Source of the DNA: Alphaproteobacteria bacterium
GTDB lineage: Bacteria > Pseudomonadota > Alphaproteobacteria > Rs-D84
Length of the DNA: 64,000 bases
Direction: 5' to 3'
Assembly: GCA_015062495.1 (NCBI GenBank)
Contig: SUUN01000002.1
Coordinates: 1-64,000, forward strand
The translations under genes were made by a program, and so were the position numbers. Positions 34,710-43,555 of the stretch are shown here, in pieces (positions within the stretch are counted from its first letter, which is position 1; each line of letters opens with the position of its first letter). The notes beneath the pieces are model-generated. The model was not told where the DNA came from and ran no database searches. It worked only from the letters and a program-made list of their open reading frames with translations.

Positions 34710-35972
34710 ATGCACCAGGCAGAAATTTACAACCTATCAAACGGAATCCCCATAATCTTGCACAACGCGCCATTTCACACATGCAAAATACTATTCAGCC
34801 TACATTTTGGTGCATGCGACGAAACCACGCCAGAATATGGCATAACGCATTTTATAGAACATTTATTAGGACAAAGCACAACAGGCAACAAAACCTTTGG
34901 TAATCTAACCAAGAAAATTGAAACACTGGGGGGCAATATTAGTCTATATACAACATACAACAAAATAGGATGCTATATCAATATATTGCCCGCCCACCTA
35001 ATCGATACTATACAAATTATCGCCCCACAAATAATGTCCCCCGTGTTTGACACAGAAAAAATCGAACAAGAAAAACACGTCATTTTAACAGAACACAAAA
35101 GATATAGCGCCCAAAATTCTTGGTTTCTGTTCGCCCAAGAAAACTTATTCAAAAACACTGGACTGGGGCACAACATAACAGGAACACCAGAGACAATAAA
35201 TTCATTTACATCACAAGCCCTATCAAAATATTATCATTCACACCTATCCAGCGACAAATTCAACATCGTTGTTATCGGCCCAATAGATAACAAAGACAAA
35301 TTATTAGCCAAACTGGAATCTGCATTTGGCGACATGCCATACACACCATACACACAACAATCGTGGGCCACAACCCCAACCATCGCCCATGATTTCAAAC
35401 AAGACATCTGCAACACTAAGCTAGTATTAGCATTTGCAGATAAAATTCCAGATACACGCAAAAACCAAATTGCCACAGGATTATTCAAAAAAATCCTACA
35501 AGACCGTTTAATTAACTATTTGCGCTATCAAAACGGACTAGTTTATTCAGTAAAATGTTTAACCATGGGAACCGGCAACACAAAATTATACACAATTGAA
35601 ACCGAAGCACAACCACAACTAATAGAAACAATCACACAAAAAATTGCATCAGAATGCAAAACCATTCTAACAACACGACCGATAACATCTAACGAATTAC
35701 AAACTGCTAAAAATGTTATAAAATATCAAAATGCACGCGTAATGGATTCAATAGATAAAAGTTGCGAAACATATGCACAATATATGAAACACTATGGAAA
35801 AGTTTATGATTTTAACTTGGAAAACACAGAACTGGATAACCTGACCCTATCTGATATCACAAACATAGGACACATCATTTTGAACACCCCCCTATCCATA
35901 ATAACACAAGGGCCTACACAAAATAACAATCTAATAAACATATGGCAAGACAACTTTACTTTGCCTAAATAA
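34710..35972 (+). CDS. M16-family zinc metallopeptidase
   Basis: 420 aa from the ATG at 34710; a TTG 36 bp upstream is unlikely. Zinc motif HxxEH is intact ('HFIEH', 47-51). Glu121 and Glu128 in 'EQEKHVILTEHK' fall at the distances expected for the accessory and third zinc-ligand glutamates of pitrilysin/MPP enzymes (70 and 77 after the last His). The C-terminal half has 'LINYLRYQNGLVYSV', matching the R/Y substrate-binding region of the inactive lobe. No signal peptide is seen, so it is probably cytoplasmic. Codon use looks more A-rich than in neighbours ('ataaca', 'aaaaca'), which may hint at transfer. Confidence 0.88.
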   Translation: MHQAEIYNLSNGIPIILHNAPFHTCKILFSLHFGACDETTPEYGITHFIEHLLGQSTTGNKTFGNLTKKIETLGGNISLYTTYNKIGCYINILPAHLIDTIQIIAPQIMSPVFDTEKIEQEKHVILTEHKRYSAQNSWFLFAQENLFKNTGLGHNITGTPETINSFTSQALSKYYHSHLSSDKFNIVVIGPIDNKDKLLAKLESAFGDMPYTPYTQQSWATTPTIAHDFKQDICNTKLVLAFADKIPDTRKNQIATGLFKKILQDRLINYLRYQNGLVYSVKCLTMGTGNTKLYTIETEAQPQLIETITQKIASECKTILTTRPITSNELQTAKNVIKYQNARVMDSIDKSCETYAQYMKHYGKVYDFNLENTELDNLTLSDITNIGHIILNTPLSIITQGPTQNNNLINIWQDNFTLPK

Positions 35973-35996
35973 AAATCCGACGATGCCGGATTTTTA
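35971..35996. terminator. Bidirectional terminator
   Basis: AAAAATCCG-ACGATGC-CGGATTTTT between the convergent M16 peptidase and acyl-CoA ligase genes. Confidence 0.8.
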
Positions 35997-37679
35997 TTAT
36001 TTTTCATCACCCAACCCAATTGTACTTTTAATTGGGTCAACGATTGATTCCTTGGCACTGTCCAGTGTGCGAATTAACGCACGCCGAATCTTACCACTGA
36101 TTGTCATAGGCAATGTTTCTACAAATTCAATCACGCGTGGCGCTTTATAATGCGCGGCGCGCGATTTTGCATAATCTTGCAATTGCCGCACCAGCGCATC
36201 TGTCTGTTGAAAATATTTATTCAGAACAATCGTTGCCTTGACCGCCTGGCCACGCGATGGATCTGGGATACCCGTGACGGCAACTTCACGCACCGCGGGA
36301 TGTTCCAGTAATACCGATTCGACTTCGAACGGACTGACACGATAACCACTGGTTTTAATTAAATCATCATTACGCCCCACGAACCAGAAATATCCATCTG
36401 CATCAAAATACGCCATATCACCCGTGTGATAAATCCCATCACGATAGACCGCATTTGTCTGCTTGTCATTTTTATGGTATCCCTGGAACAGCCCCAATGG
36501 TTTACCGTCCTTGACATTAACACAGATTTCACCAACGGTATTCGGTTCGGTCACCACGCGTCCACGTTCATCCAATAATTTCACATCCCAACCTGCGGCC
36601 GGCATTCCCATTGCACCCGGCTTTGGTTCAATCCACTGGTTTGTAAATATCATAACGCACGTTTCGGTTTGACCAAATCCTTCGCGCAGTTTAACACCTG
36701 TGCTGTCTAAAAATCTTTCATATACCTCTGGATTCAATGCCTCGCCGGCGACATCGGCCTTGACCAACGACGACAAATCATATTTAGACATATCCGCATG
36801 AATCATCATTTTATATGCCGTTGGTGGTGCACAGAACGATGTGATTTTATGTTCTGCAATTGCGTTCAGCAAATCGTGGGCTGTAAATATGCGACTGAAA
36901 TCGAACACAAAGACCGTCGCCCCCGCCAACCATTGGCCATACATTTTACCCCACGAACATTTTGCCCAACCCGATTCGGACAATGTAAAGTGAATATCGC
37001 CATCAACCAATCGCTGCCAGAACACCGCGGTATTAATATGCCCCAACGGATATACAAAATTGTGCGCCACCATTTTCGGCATATCGGTTGTCCCACTGGT
37101 AAAGTACACAACCATTGTATCCGTGTTTTCATTTGGCACGCGTTCCAATGTCTGCGGATATGATTCGCACGCCGCACTAATTTCTGCACAATCAATTAGT
37201 TGAATGTTTTCTTTATCACCAATTGCCCTTTTAATTTCATCCACAACATTACCATCATCAAACGCGATTACCGCGGACGCTTCTGCTGTCTTTAACCTGT
37301 ATTCTATATCCTTGCTTTTCAATTGATTAGTTGACGGAATTGGAACCACTCCTAATTTATGCATCGCCATCATCAATACCCAGTATTCCCATCTGCGACG
37401 CATAAACAGTAAAACTGTATCCCCACGCTTTAACCCACGCTGGCCCAGAAAGTTTGCCACCGCGTTCGACCATTTGGACAACATGCTAAAAGTAATATTC
37501 TTTTTTTCACCCGCATCGTTTGTCCATAAAATTGCGACTTTATCTGGGGTTTCAGACGCGATAACATCCACGACATCATATGCAAAGTTAAAATTTTCCG
37601 GAACATTCACCACCGCATTTTTTGAATAATCATCATAATTATTAAATTCATCCTGTTTCAAGAGCCGCTTAAAAAACAT
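35997..37679 (-). CDS. Acyl-CoA synthetase (AMP-forming, ACSM/acetyl-CoA synthetase-like)
   Basis: 560 aa from the ATG at 37679, preceded by AAAAAGGAAAAAAAG; a longer reading from 37781 adds a hydrophobic stretch without RBS and is rejected. Activates a carboxylate to acyl-AMP and then the CoA thioester. Motifs: P-loop 'YFTSGTTDMPKM', 'GFGQTE', 'YHTGDMAYFDADGYFWFVGR' and the catalytic lysine motif 'PMTISGKIRR'. 'SGWAKCSWGKMYGQW' and 'GEALNPEVYERF' resemble medium-chain (ACSM/MbcS) ligases rather than true Acs. The P-loop has Asp where Gly is usual (SGTTD). Exact substrate unknown. Confidence 0.88.
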   Translation of the reverse strand: MFFKRLLKQDEFNNYDDYSKNAVVNVPENFNFAYDVVDVIASETPDKVAILWTNDAGEKKNITFSMLSKWSNAVANFLGQRGLKRGDTVLLFMRRRWEYWVLMMAMHKLGVVPIPSTNQLKSKDIEYRLKTAEASAVIAFDDGNVVDEIKRAIGDKENIQLIDCAEISAACESYPQTLERVPNENTDTMVVYFTSGTTDMPKMVAHNFVYPLGHINTAVFWQRLVDGDIHFTLSESGWAKCSWGKMYGQWLAGATVFVFDFSRIFTAHDLLNAIAEHKITSFCAPPTAYKMMIHADMSKYDLSSLVKADVAGEALNPEVYERFLDSTGVKLREGFGQTETCVMIFTNQWIEPKPGAMGMPAAGWDVKLLDERGRVVTEPNTVGEICVNVKDGKPLGLFQGYHKNDKQTNAVYRDGIYHTGDMAYFDADGYFWFVGRNDDLIKTSGYRVSPFEVESVLLEHPAVREVAVTGIPDPSRGQAVKATIVLNKYFQQTDALVRQLQDYAKSRAAHYKAPRVIEFVETLPMTISGKIRRALIRTLDSAKESIVDPIKSTIGLGDEK

Positions 37680-37755
37680 CTTTTTTTCCTTTTTAGTGCA
37701 AAATAAATATAATGCACATATGCCAAAACACAAATAAAAAAACAAAAAAATTACA

Positions 37756-37784
37756 TTGATTTTTATATCAAAAGGTCGCATAAT
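37756..37784 (+). promoter_or_regulatory. tRNA-Pro promoter
   Basis: TTGATT (37756-37761), a 17-bp spacer and CATAAT (37779-37784), ending 14 bp before the tRNA. Confidence 0.65.
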
Positions 37785-37798
37785 CAGCGCACAACAAT

Positions 37799-37875
<77 letters not shown>

Positions 37876-37885
37876 TAAAATTCAG

Positions 37886-37910
37886 ACCACCATTTGGGTG
37901 GTTTTTATTT
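37886..37910 (+). terminator. tRNA-Pro terminator
   Basis: ACCACC-ATTTG-GGTGGT followed by TTTTATTTTAT. Confidence 0.8.
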
Positions 37911-38066
37911 TATGTCGCCATTTGAAAATTCATATAATCTGATATATAATAATCGGTAAATATATGGGGACATGTATTTGGGGCCTTAGAAAAGCCTGTG
38001 AAAAAGCAGTGTGATAAAATATCACATTGGAATCCGATTTCAACGATGACGCAATTCGCGCCATTA

Positions 38067-38096
38067 TTGTGCTTATACGATTTGCGCTTAAATAAT
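38067..38096 (+). promoter_or_regulatory. Candidate promoter of the EGF-like Cys-rich gene
   Basis: TTGTGC (38067-38072), an 18-bp spacer and AATAAT (38091-38096). A GTGATA-AAA-TATCAC palindrome at 38011-38025 lies upstream and could be an operator. Confidence 0.4.
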
Positions 38097-38159
38097 ATTG
38101 CGCGACCTTTTTCACATATTTTTCTGACGCCCCACAAACACACCACACACGGGGGACAT

Positions 38160-40235
38160 ATGAGAAAAAAATTCAGCATCACACACATAATATTTTACAT
38201 CACCTACATTGTATTCCCCATACACCTGTGGGGAACGGTCGGTGGCGGTGTATGTGAAAAGATACAAGACTCTAACTCCTGCACCGAGGTTGCCGGTTGC
38301 TATTGGAATTATAATGGTCAAACCGGATCCTGTATCCGTTGTCCCGAAGGGTATTATTGCACAAACAAAGATCGACACTCTTGCAATATAAGCGGCTATG
38401 TACAAACCGGTGGTGTTGACATGCTAGAAATAAACAGTTGGGGAACGGGGCTTGAATCCAAGGAAGAATGCGAAACAAACACCACAGCCACCCTTTACTG
38501 TCCGGCATCACATTATTTTGGACAAAGCGGAACACAGTACAAATGCATACCCTGCACCGCAAAAATGGAAGACGGCACTATACAAACCTCCAAAGTGGAA
38601 GACAACATCAGTAATAAAAAAGATACTATAACCCAATTATTAACGAACTATGGTCGTGCAAAACGTTGCATAACATGTGGCAAAAATGCAGAACCTGACG
38701 ATGACGGCATCGGATGCGTATGCCCAGACGGCTATCAATTCACAGGAAAATCTGAAACACAAGTGTATGACAACACCCAATGCGAACAAAAATCGATCAT
38801 CATAACATGTAATCCAGGCTATTATGTAAAGTCTGGTAAATGCGAACAATGCCCTGTCGGTACATACCAAGCAATGAATAACTTTACCGGCACGGAATGT
38901 ACCCTATGCGACATCGGGTACTCGAATGCATTGCCTGGTCAAGAAACCTGCGATGTCTGTCCCGCTGGCACATATCAAGACAAAACTGGCCAATCATCAT
39001 GCAAACCCTGCCCCACAGGGAAATATCAAAACGAACAAGGCCAATCAAGTTGCAAATCCTGTATCAATGACATAGTAAAACTTACAAATACAGATAAAAA
39101 TTGTTCTCTAACTGCAATAAATGTAACGGATAAGACATCACTTGACAATTGCGAATACACCCTTACATCAGCCCAAGGCTATTATCTAACCCGTGGTGCC
39201 AACGTCGGGGAATATTATCATTTCACATGCAATCAATGCCCCAACCTAACAACCATAGATGCTAAAACAATTACAGGAAACAGAACAGTCTTGTATGACG
39301 AAGTCGGCACAATGGCAGACGGTCATGCATGCAGCACGAACTGTTCATGCGATGGCAAGAATAATAAAGAAGGTGCCTGCATAAACAATGCCGGCGCATA
39401 CAGATGCGAATGTATAGAAGGCTATCACGTAAAGGACGAAACTCGCGATACGATATCCTATAATCCCATCAATGGACAAAAAGATTGCGAAATAAACAAA
39501 TACTATATTCGCTATTACTGCAATTCTGACGATTCAAGCCCCACCAAGGAAATCGAAATAGAATATGGTGGCGAACATTATATTTTACCATCCAACACAT
39601 GTCAAAAAACAGGATATACATTTAACGGGTGGCTCGAAGAAAATTCAAACACAACATACACAAACGAAACATCCCTAATCGTTGACCAAGACTATGTCTT
39701 TAAGGCACAATGGGCGGTTAAAGAATTTAAGGTAAATTACAGCGGGAATGAAAACACAGCTGGCAATGCCCCCAGCGAACCAACAACATGCACGTATGAC
39801 AAACCGTGCAATGCCCCCGACAACACATATATGCGCGCTGGATACATATTTGCGAATAAATGGTCTTGTCAATATATGCCACAGGCGGGGCAAAAATTGC
39901 AACCTTGCTGTAAAACAATCAATTCGATGGGTTTTGATACAGGCACATGCGAAATCTCCCCCGGGACCGACATATCAACAATTTCGGGCGGAAATGATAT
40001 ATTACTTAGCGCAATATGGACCACGTGCCAGGCGGGCTATTATTGCCCTGGCACAAACTCCGACCCAAAAACCGAGCAAAAAAAATGCCCCGCCGGTTCA
40101 ACAACCGCTGAGGGTGCCACTTACATAACCGACTGCCATATGGTCGGTGGCACAACCCAGATTTGTGATACAAACGGATGCTTTACACTGCCCAACACCG
40201 CTGGGAACATATTCTATCAGGGCGCATCACAATAA
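38160..40235 (+). CDS. Large secreted Cys-rich protein with EGF/ephrin-receptor-like and InlB-type repeats
   Basis: 691 aa from the ATG at 38160, behind GGGGGAC; a reading from 37998 has no signal peptide at its front and is rejected. N-terminal signal or anchor 'FSITHIIFYITYIVFPIHLW'. Then tandem Cys modules: 'CPVGTYQAMNNFTGTEC', 'CPAGTYQDKTGQSSC', 'CPTGKYQNEQGQSSC' (GCC2/GCC3, ephrin-receptor-like), and an EGF-like 'NCSCDGKNNKEGAC..CECIEGY'. A segment 'TGYTFNGWLEENSNTTY..VFKAQWA' looks like a Flg_new/InlB B-repeat. The end 'GTTQICDTNGCFTLP' has no membrane anchor. Probably a surface or secreted adhesin-type protein; ligand unknown. Confidence 0.85.
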   Translation: MRKKFSITHIIFYITYIVFPIHLWGTVGGGVCEKIQDSNSCTEVAGCYWNYNGQTGSCIRCPEGYYCTNKDRHSCNISGYVQTGGVDMLEINSWGTGLESKEECETNTTATLYCPASHYFGQSGTQYKCIPCTAKMEDGTIQTSKVEDNISNKKDTITQLLTNYGRAKRCITCGKNAEPDDDGIGCVCPDGYQFTGKSETQVYDNTQCEQKSIIITCNPGYYVKSGKCEQCPVGTYQAMNNFTGTECTLCDIGYSNALPGQETCDVCPAGTYQDKTGQSSCKPCPTGKYQNEQGQSSCKSCINDIVKLTNTDKNCSLTAINVTDKTSLDNCEYTLTSAQGYYLTRGANVGEYYHFTCNQCPNLTTIDAKTITGNRTVLYDEVGTMADGHACSTNCSCDGKNNKEGACINNAGAYRCECIEGYHVKDETRDTISYNPINGQKDCEINKYYIRYYCNSDDSSPTKEIEIEYGGEHYILPSNTCQKTGYTFNGWLEENSNTTYTNETSLIVDQDYVFKAQWAVKEFKVNYSGNENTAGNAPSEPTTCTYDKPCNAPDNTYMRAGYIFANKWSCQYMPQAGQKLQPCCKTINSMGFDTGTCEISPGTDISTISGGNDILLSAIWTTCQAGYYCPGTNSDPKTEQKKCPAGSTTAEGATYITDCHMVGGTTQICDTNGCFTLPNTAGNIFYQGASQ

Positions 40236-40283
40236 TAAAAATCCCAAAAACACTTCAAATTCTGGGGGAATAAAATTCAAGAA

Positions 40284-40365
40284 AATGGTATAGATGCACG
40301 CAGTGCCGACAACGCAGTGTACAAAACGTACATAAGTTGTCGACACCGCTTGCAGATATGCCATT
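40284..40365 (-). repeat. GUGUACAAA-loop hairpin element, copy C
   Basis: AATGG...CGACAAC pairs with GTTGTCG...GCCATT around GCAGTGTACAAAACGTACAT. It abuts the fabF stop codon (40366) and also lies downstream of the convergent gene at 40235. Shares 5' and 3' ends with copy B. Confidence 0.75.
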
Positions 40366-41616
40366 TTATTGGATTTTTTTAAGGACCAGCGACGCGTTTG
40401 TTCCACCAAAACCGAACGAATTACTCAACGCCACATCCACCTTGCGTTTTTTTGCAACATGCGGCACAAGGTCAAAATCCCCCACCGCATCTTCGGGGTC
40501 ATCCAAGTTAATTGTTGGTGGCACAATACCATCACGAATTGCGCACGCACAGAATATCGCTTCGACCGCACCGGCCGCACCCAACAAATGCCCCGTCACA
40601 GATTTTGTTGACGACATCGATACCGGCGCATCACCAAACAGACTTTGCACCGCCGCCAATTCACCAACATCACCCAAACCGGTCGATGTACCATGCGCGT
40701 TGATATAATCAACGTCGGCTGGATTAACACCCGCATCTTTTAACGCGGCAATCATTGCACGTTTGCCACCTTCGCCATTTGGCGATGGTGCTGTAATATG
40801 ATATGCATCACCTGACATACCGTAACCTGCAACCTCGGCATAGATTTTTGCACCGCGTGCAACAGCATGTTCATATTCTTCCAGAACCAGGACACCTGCC
40901 CCTTCGGCCATGATAAATCCATCGCGTCCCTTGTCCCATGGGCGTGATGCCGCCGCCGGATTATCGTTGCGCGTACTTAATGCCTTCATCGCCGAAAATC
41001 CAGCCAGCGCAATACGACTGACCGCACCTTCGGTGCCACCACAAATCATAATATCTGCATCACCATATTTTACCATACGTGCTGCTTCGCCAATTGAATG
41101 GGCACCGGTTGCACATGCCGTCACAACGGAAATATTTGGCCCCTGGAAACCATATTTAATTGAAATATTACCCGCCGCCATATTAATAATCCCCTTGGGG
41201 ATAAAAAACGGACTAACGCGACGTGGACCGCCGATATGCAGTTCAATACAGTTATCATAAATCGTATTAAATCCACCAATACCACTGCCAACTGATACAC
41301 CGATACGTGTTTTATCACCATCATATGTATCCAGCCCGGCATCTTTGATGGCTTCGTCCGCCGCCACAATGCCATATATTTCACATTTATCCAGTTTGCG
41401 CTGTTCACGGGCATCCACCACCGCGTCTGGGTTATATTGACCGGGTTCAGTTCCATATTCTGGGACACCTGCGATTTGCGATGCCAAATCATCTACTTCG
41501 AATGAATCAATCTTTTTAACCCCAGACTTTCCCGCCAGGATATTTTTCCACGCATGCTCAACACCTGTTCCAACAGGGGACACAATACCCATACCGGTAA
41601 TAACAACTCTTCTCAT
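40366..41616 (-). CDS. fabF: 3-oxoacyl-ACP synthase II
   Basis: 416 aa from the ATG at 41616 ('MRRVVITGMGIVSPVGTG') with AAAAGGA 9-10 nt upstream. Condensing enzyme that elongates acyl-ACP with malonyl-ACP. Cys nucleophile in 'VTACATGAHSIGEA', His in 'INAHGTSTGLGD' and 'KSVTGHLLGAAGAVE' are all present. It lies directly downstream of acpP, whose product is its substrate carrier, separated by a hairpin. Confidence 0.98.
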   Translation of the reverse strand: MRRVVITGMGIVSPVGTGVEHAWKNILAGKSGVKKIDSFEVDDLASQIAGVPEYGTEPGQYNPDAVVDAREQRKLDKCEIYGIVAADEAIKDAGLDTYDGDKTRIGVSVGSGIGGFNTIYDNCIELHIGGPRRVSPFFIPKGIINMAAGNISIKYGFQGPNISVVTACATGAHSIGEAARMVKYGDADIMICGGTEGAVSRIALAGFSAMKALSTRNDNPAAASRPWDKGRDGFIMAEGAGVLVLEEYEHAVARGAKIYAEVAGYGMSGDAYHITAPSPNGEGGKRAMIAALKDAGVNPADVDYINAHGTSTGLGDVGELAAVQSLFGDAPVSMSSTKSVTGHLLGAAGAVEAIFCACAIRDGIVPPTINLDDPEDAVGDFDLVPHVAKKRKVDVALSNSFGFGGTNASLVLKKIQ

Positions 41617-41653
41617 AATATATATTCCTTTTGTATAACTAACATACGCCCAT

Positions 41654-41683
41654 ATGATATACTGTTTCCCACGAAAAAGACAA
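41654..41683 (-). promoter_or_regulatory. Candidate fabF promoter
   Basis: Minus strand TTGTCT (41678-41683), an 18-bp spacer and TATCAT (41654-41659), inside the acpP-fabF gap. Confidence 0.45.
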
Positions 41684-41689
41684 TAAAAA

Positions 41690-41719
41690 AATCCGCCTGC
41701 ACAATTGCCCAAGCGGAAA
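41690..41719 (-). terminator. Intrinsic terminator after acpP
   Basis: TCCGCTTG-N10-CAGGCGGA followed by TTTTTTT on the minus strand. It may attenuate read-through from acpP into fabF. Confidence 0.8.
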
Positions 41720-41740
41720 AAACCTTACACAAAACAATAA

Positions 41741-41977
41741 TTAGTTTTTCTTGTGTTCGTCGATGTATTTAACTGCATCGCCAACTTTTTCCAATTTTGT
41801 TGCTGCATCATCTGGAATTGTGATGTCGAATTCTTTTTCCACTTCCATAACGAATTCTACAACGTCCAGGGAATCAGCACCCAAATCGTTTACAAACGTT
41901 GCAGATTCTGTAACTTTATCTTCTGATACGCCCAGTTTTTCAACTACGATTTTCTTTACTTTTTCAAAAGTTGTCAT
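41741..41977 (-). CDS. acpP: Acyl carrier protein
   Basis: 78 aa acidic four-helix protein. Phosphopantetheine attachment Ser36 in '[12 protein letters not shown]'; '[19 protein letters not shown]' is the typical helix III region. Strong promoter at 42037-42065, RBS AAAGGAAA. Supplies acyl chains to FabF and, directly or after conversion, PlsC. Confidence 0.98.
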   Translation of the reverse strand: MTTFEKVKKIVVEKLGVSEDKVTESATFVNDLGADSLDVVEFVMEVEKEFDITIPDDAATKLEKVGDAVKYIDEHKKN

Positions 41978-42036
41978 TTCTTTTCCTTTGTTTTAGTTAA
42001 ATTGTTTGGTCCATACCATGACCGTCATTGATTACT

Positions 42037-42065
42037 AAACTATCATTTTCTAACATATGTGTCAA
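42037..42065 (-). promoter_or_regulatory. acpP promoter
   Basis: TTGACA (42060-42065), a 17-bp spacer and TAGTTT (42037-42042) on the minus strand. Confidence 0.7.
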
Positions 42066-42107
42066 GGAATTATAACAAACGATAACAAACGCTTGACAAA
42101 TGCGAAA

Positions 42108-43115
42108 TTATATGCATGGGCTGCAAATATCATCCAACAAATTATTCATATTCACCCGCAGATCTTCCCTATCCGACGCCCACACCAACTGTCGCATCAT
42201 AAATTTATGCACGTCATCCATCGTTAAATTTGGAATTCCCGCCGCCATGACAACACGCTTCCATGCCGTACGCGGATCAATTAAATGCACCCCGCCATGT
42301 CCTGGGAAAACCCAATGCCCATCCTGGGGTAAATCCTGCAACAGTACAATTGCCCGATCTGGCAAAGGATGCGTATTCCACATATCGTGATTAAAATCCA
42401 GGTCTTCCCACGCCATAGAAAAAATTTTTGACCGTGTTGCGAACCCATAAATCTGCATCAAAAAAGCTGCACGCAAAATAACATTATCCATGTCATTAAT
42501 TACCCGCATCAGCCGTTGCAACCCTGCCCTGTTCAATGGTCGAACACGTCGGGTTTGTTTGATTTTATCCAAACCAATCGCAGGATTAGATTTTACATAT
42601 CCCATATCCACCGCATAATTAAAAATACTTTGCAACAATTCCTGCATACGCGCAGCAATGGCAACACCACGAATATTTTGCACACACGCACGCACATCAT
42701 CAGATGTAATCCCAGATATTTTTTTATCAAACAGCACCACCAAATGCCGATTAATTGCGCGCACCAATTTCATATGCGAATCTTCCCCGCGCCGAACCTT
42801 GTTCGCCAAATACAAATCCAAGAACTGCTTAAATGTAATTTTCTTTCTGCGCACAGGCGGTTTTTTTGCCGCATTTTCCAGAATCTGTGGCACCGCGCTG
42901 CGTGCATCTTCGATATCAACATCTGGATATTTACCAATTAAAATTCGTTTATCCTTGCCCCGCACACGTTTACGAACAAAGAAAGTCTTGACCCCCCGAC
43001 TGGTAATATACATCCGCAAACGTGGTTCAGAAATATCCTGAACGACATCAAACCCCGTCGCCGGCGCCGGCAGATTATCCAAGATATACGGATTAAAATA
43101 AAATTGGTGTGCCAT
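42108..43115 (-). CDS. P4-type tyrosine recombinase, probably inactive
   Basis: 335 aa. N-terminal arm-binding region of P4-integrase type ('RLRMYITSRGVKTFFVRKRV', 'ILIGKYPDVDIEDARSA'), then a SAM-like core-binding domain ('LQSIFNYAVDMGYVKSNPAI'), then a shortened catalytic domain. The first Arg is present in 'YGFATRSKIFSMAWEDLDF'. The HxxR box, expected near 'TMDDVHKFMMRQLVWA', reads DxxH, and the C-terminal Tyr segment is absent: the protein ends 'NNLLDDICSPCI'. P4 integrases are usually about 400 aa. Probably a domesticated or decaying integrase remnant next to acpP; no att repeats were recognised. Confidence 0.78.
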   Translation of the reverse strand: MAHQFYFNPYILDNLPAPATGFDVVQDISEPRLRMYITSRGVKTFFVRKRVRGKDKRILIGKYPDVDIEDARSAVPQILENAAKKPPVRRKKITFKQFLDLYLANKVRRGEDSHMKLVRAINRHLVVLFDKKISGITSDDVRACVQNIRGVAIAARMQELLQSIFNYAVDMGYVKSNPAIGLDKIKQTRRVRPLNRAGLQRLMRVINDMDNVILRAAFLMQIYGFATRSKIFSMAWEDLDFNHDMWNTHPLPDRAIVLLQDLPQDGHWVFPGHGGVHLIDPRTAWKRVVMAAGIPNLTMDDVHKFMMRQLVWASDREDLRVNMNNLLDDICSPCI

Positions 43116-43134
43116 GGGCCACCCCCTTGGTTTA

Positions 43135-43545
43135 TTATTTTACACGCATAAATTTGTTTGCCCAATACCCCGCACAGACAATCTTTAAATCATCAAATTT
43201 TTGTCTGTTTTCACAGTATTGATTATTATCTTTCCACATCACACACAAATTATTCTGGCATTTCTGCTCGTGTCCTTCTGGTACAAAGTGCGGACAGCGC
43301 ACAACCTGATACGCACAGGGCGAATGTTCAAACAATTCAAACTCGCCAACCAACTGCTTGCTTTTTATACATGCATTTCCTGTCCCTATGCTATCGTCAA
43401 TTCCATAATGACGAACTAATGGCATCCCGGATACGACCATATCCTTCTCGGCCCGGCTCAGTGCCTTTTTCAATCCTCTATATTCACGCCAATCCGTCAA
43501 AATTTGCGCCACTGGTGTTTTTCTCAGATAATCAAACCACTTCAT
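43135..43545 (-). CDS. Hypothetical Cys-containing protein, 136 aa
   Basis: Unrecognised. Basic N-terminus ('MKWFDYLRKTPVAQIL') and a C-terminal half with seven Cys ('CAYQVVRCPHF', 'CQNNLCVMW', 'YCENRQ', 'IVCAGYW'). This could bind zinc or be disulphide-linked; no signal peptide argues for the former. It starts 10 bp after lepA and ends 19 bp before the integrase-like gene, so it is probably part of the lepA transcript. Confidence 0.65.
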   Translation of the reverse strand: MKWFDYLRKTPVAQILTDWREYRGLKKALSRAEKDMVVSGMPLVRHYGIDDSIGTGNACIKSKQLVGEFELFEHSPCAYQVVRCPHFVPEGHEQKCQNNLCVMWKDNNQYCENRQKFDDLKIVCAGYWANKFMRVK

Positions 43546-43555
43546 ATTGTACCCC

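Noticed and set aside
37998-38159. 54-residue N-terminal extension of the EGF-like gene
   Set aside because: It would bury the signal sequence; the GGGGGAC site precedes the ATG at 38160.
42108-43115. Active genomic island integrase with attachment at tRNA-Pro
   Set aside because: The tRNA is over 4 kb away with unrelated genes between, no direct repeat of its 3' end was seen, and catalytic residues are missing.
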